Positions 21,189 through 22,674 of a DNA stretch of 22,674 nt are shown piece after piece; the stretch's first letter is position 1; each line of letters starts with the position of its first letter. Source of the DNA: Neocallimastix lanati (nom. inval.) (taxonomy: Eukaryota; Neocallimastigomycota; Neocallimastigomycetes; Neocallimastigales; Neocallimastigaceae); NCBI GenBank assembly GCA_016946835.1, contig JACVTC010000501.1, positions 1 through 22,674 of the forward strand. The letters are read 5' to 3'. Made by a program: the position numbers and the translations under genes. The notes below the pieces were generated by a model. That model was given only the letters and a program-made list of their open reading frames with translations. It searched no databases and had not been told where the DNA came from.

Positions 21189-22190
21189 GGCAGCAAACTT
21201 GTTTCATCTTTATTAATTAAATATTTGATAAAATACATGTAATAAAATAATAAAAAAAAAGATAAAAAATTAAACAAAAAATAAAACACAAAATAAAATA
21301 AAATAATGGTATAATATATTCTAGTTTCATTTAATTAATATTTGTAAGACTTCACAAGGGCATTATTATATTGAATTATAATAATTAATTTTGACTTCGC
21401 AATGTTTATCATAATTTTAAGATACAAAATTATGATCTTCATTGGTTGCGCTAGCCCTGCTGGCCTGTCTTACTGTTTCTTCAGCATTGACGCTCTTGGT
21501 AGTAGTAGTACGATTCGATTTGAACCTATTGAACAATGACCATTGCTGGCCAGTAGCAATAGGAATAATCGATTGGAGAAGTGCCGCAGTAACCACTAAG
21601 AACGGAGTATCACAAGCACCTGATTTCATCTGGCACTTAAATAGATCCTTCCATTCCCTTGCACTATTATTAATACTTCGACCTCCAAGAAGGAAATTAA
21701 ACACTTTTTCACACACACTAGAATCAATATACACATTATTTTCAATACTATTACTAACATTACTAAAAATACTATTACTAATATTACTATAACTATTATT
21801 ACTATTACTATTATCATTATTACTATTAACTATATCATTTGTTAGGTTGCCACGGTAAAAAGCATTATATAAAAATAAAATTTTATCATTAACTTTACTA
21901 CGAATATGATTGAAAAAAGGACAATCAATTAACCAATGACTTATCCCCATTGTTTATTACCTTTACAACAGGGACAAAAATTAAGACACATTTGATCTAT
22001 TATTTTTGCAGCTTTAGCAATTCTAGCATCTAATCTATATCCGCTTCGTGCTCTCAATTGCCAATAGAAACCATATGAAAGATCAGTATATTCATAACAA
22101 AGTTTTATAAATTTTGATGTTTCTTCGAATTTGTTTTTGTCATAAAACTCAGCTTTAATAGAATTGATTTTCATGTCTCTTTTCCAATAA
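21160..22190 (-). mobile_element. LINE copy 3, 5'-truncated non-LTR retrotransposon
   Basis: Exactly bounded by a perfect 15-bp duplication. It carries a 26-base poly(A) tail (plus-strand T 21160-21185), a 3' UTR of about 230 bases and some 770 bases of the end of ORF2. The long clean tail and perfect duplication suggest a young insertion. The 5' part of the LINE, including RT, is absent. Confidence 0.85.
21417..22189 (-). pseudogene. LINE copy 3: C-terminal part of ORF2 with CPCC-HW-C zinc motif
   Basis: The upstream frame (to 21941) reads LCYEYTDLSYGFYWQLRARS, then DQMCLNFCPCCKGNKQWG. A missing base at GGGGATAAG near 21945 moves the rest into the frame ending at 21417: ISHWLIDCPFFNHIRSKV, an Asn/Ser-rich insert (about 21830-21720), FNFLLGGRS and a Ser/Thr-rich tail. 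Together the zinc motif is C-P-C-C-x9-H-x4-C, matching copy 2. In this family class the segment lies after RT and may bind RNA or DNA. The stop at 21417 looks natural. Confidence 0.72.
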
Positions 22191-22205
22191 AAAATATACT
22201 AACAT
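22191..22205. repeat. Target-site duplication of LINE copy 3, right copy
   Basis: Second perfect copy of AAAATATACTAACAT; see the left copy at 21145. Confidence 0.85.
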
Positions 22206-22674
22206 AATTCCCAAAAATAGAATAATATAAATTGCGAGTATTATATATATAGTGGTTTACAATAATTTATTAAAAACATTAAAATAAAATAATACTAAAC
22301 ATCAAACTTCCAAATTTATTATATTTAACATTTAAATTCGACAATCTTCTAATATTCCTTTTAATTTTTTTATTATCATTACACCTCGTTCAACGTCTTT
22401 TTTTATTCTGTTTAATAAATACTTATTTATCCTTTTTATTTTGATCTATAACATATCCAATTATATATAGATTTTATTTATATATATTCCATAAAAAAAA
22501 TATTTAAAATAAACTTAAAATATAAAAATTGATTTCCCTCTTATACGAACTTTTTTTTATATTTATTTTATTAATGCATTATCTTTAATTTACATTAATT
22601 AAATACTTATTTTCAGCAATTGTGAAACAATTCTATACCTAATTCAAATAAAAATATATACATTTATAAATTAA
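22206..22674. other. AT-rich intergenic end of window
   Basis: No frame of useful length, RNA motif or clear repeat was seen in these 469 bases. Short A/T homopolymers only. Confidence 0.7.

Noticed and set aside
21442-21792. Plus-strand frame of 116 codons
   Set aside because: It is the antisense shadow of the LINE ORF2 end, which has recognisable motifs on the minus strand.

Overview
This is an extremely AT-rich eukaryotic window. It holds one intron-containing cellular gene in a bed of retrotransposons, with long (TAA)n/(TTA)n microsatellites and A/T homopolymers. The base composition, short AT-rich GT-AG introns, chromodomain Ty3/gypsy elements and a bacterial-type metal hydrolase with introns suggest an anaerobic gut fungus (Neocallimastigomycota). 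That is inference: no rRNA or other marker is present, and another AT-rich microbial eukaryote is possible.

Left part (1-6122): a nearly whole Ty3/gypsy chromovirus on the minus strand (element A). In its own sense it reads 5' LTR 6122-5420, a primer site apparently used for self-priming, Gag with a CCHC knuckle, protease, RT, RNase H, integrase, a broken chromodomain, a polypurine tract, and a 3' LTR cut by the window edge. Middle (6378 to about 15143): a second Ty3/gypsy element on the plus strand (element B), without a chromodomain and with an Asn-rich Gag. It is split at 7540/10868 by a third element (C, plus strand), a chromovirus that has lost its 5' half but keeps its 3' LTR (10238-10867). 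That LTR carries a tRNA-like block with RNA polymerase III A and B boxes.

Right part: 15637-17450 is a seven-exon gene for a UPF0173/YtkL-type metallo-beta-lactamase-fold hydrolase of about 232 residues, the only non-mobile gene recognised. After a long microsatellite come a Ty1/copia-like Gag remnant (18320 to about 19300) and three 3' ends of LINE-type non-LTR retrotransposons, all on the minus strand. Two of the LINE copies are bounded by visible target-site duplications (11 and 15 bp) and encode a C-terminal CPCC...HW...C zinc motif.

Nearly every reading frame, including that of the cellular gene, is broken by one-base indels, mostly in homopolymers, while the encoded motifs remain intact on both sides. 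The two copies of element A's LTR differ almost only in homopolymer length. Assembly or sequencing indels are therefore a serious alternative to true pseudogenisation, and 'pseudogene' below means 'frame broken as given'. No CRISPR, rRNA, prokaryotic operon or intact tRNA gene was seen.
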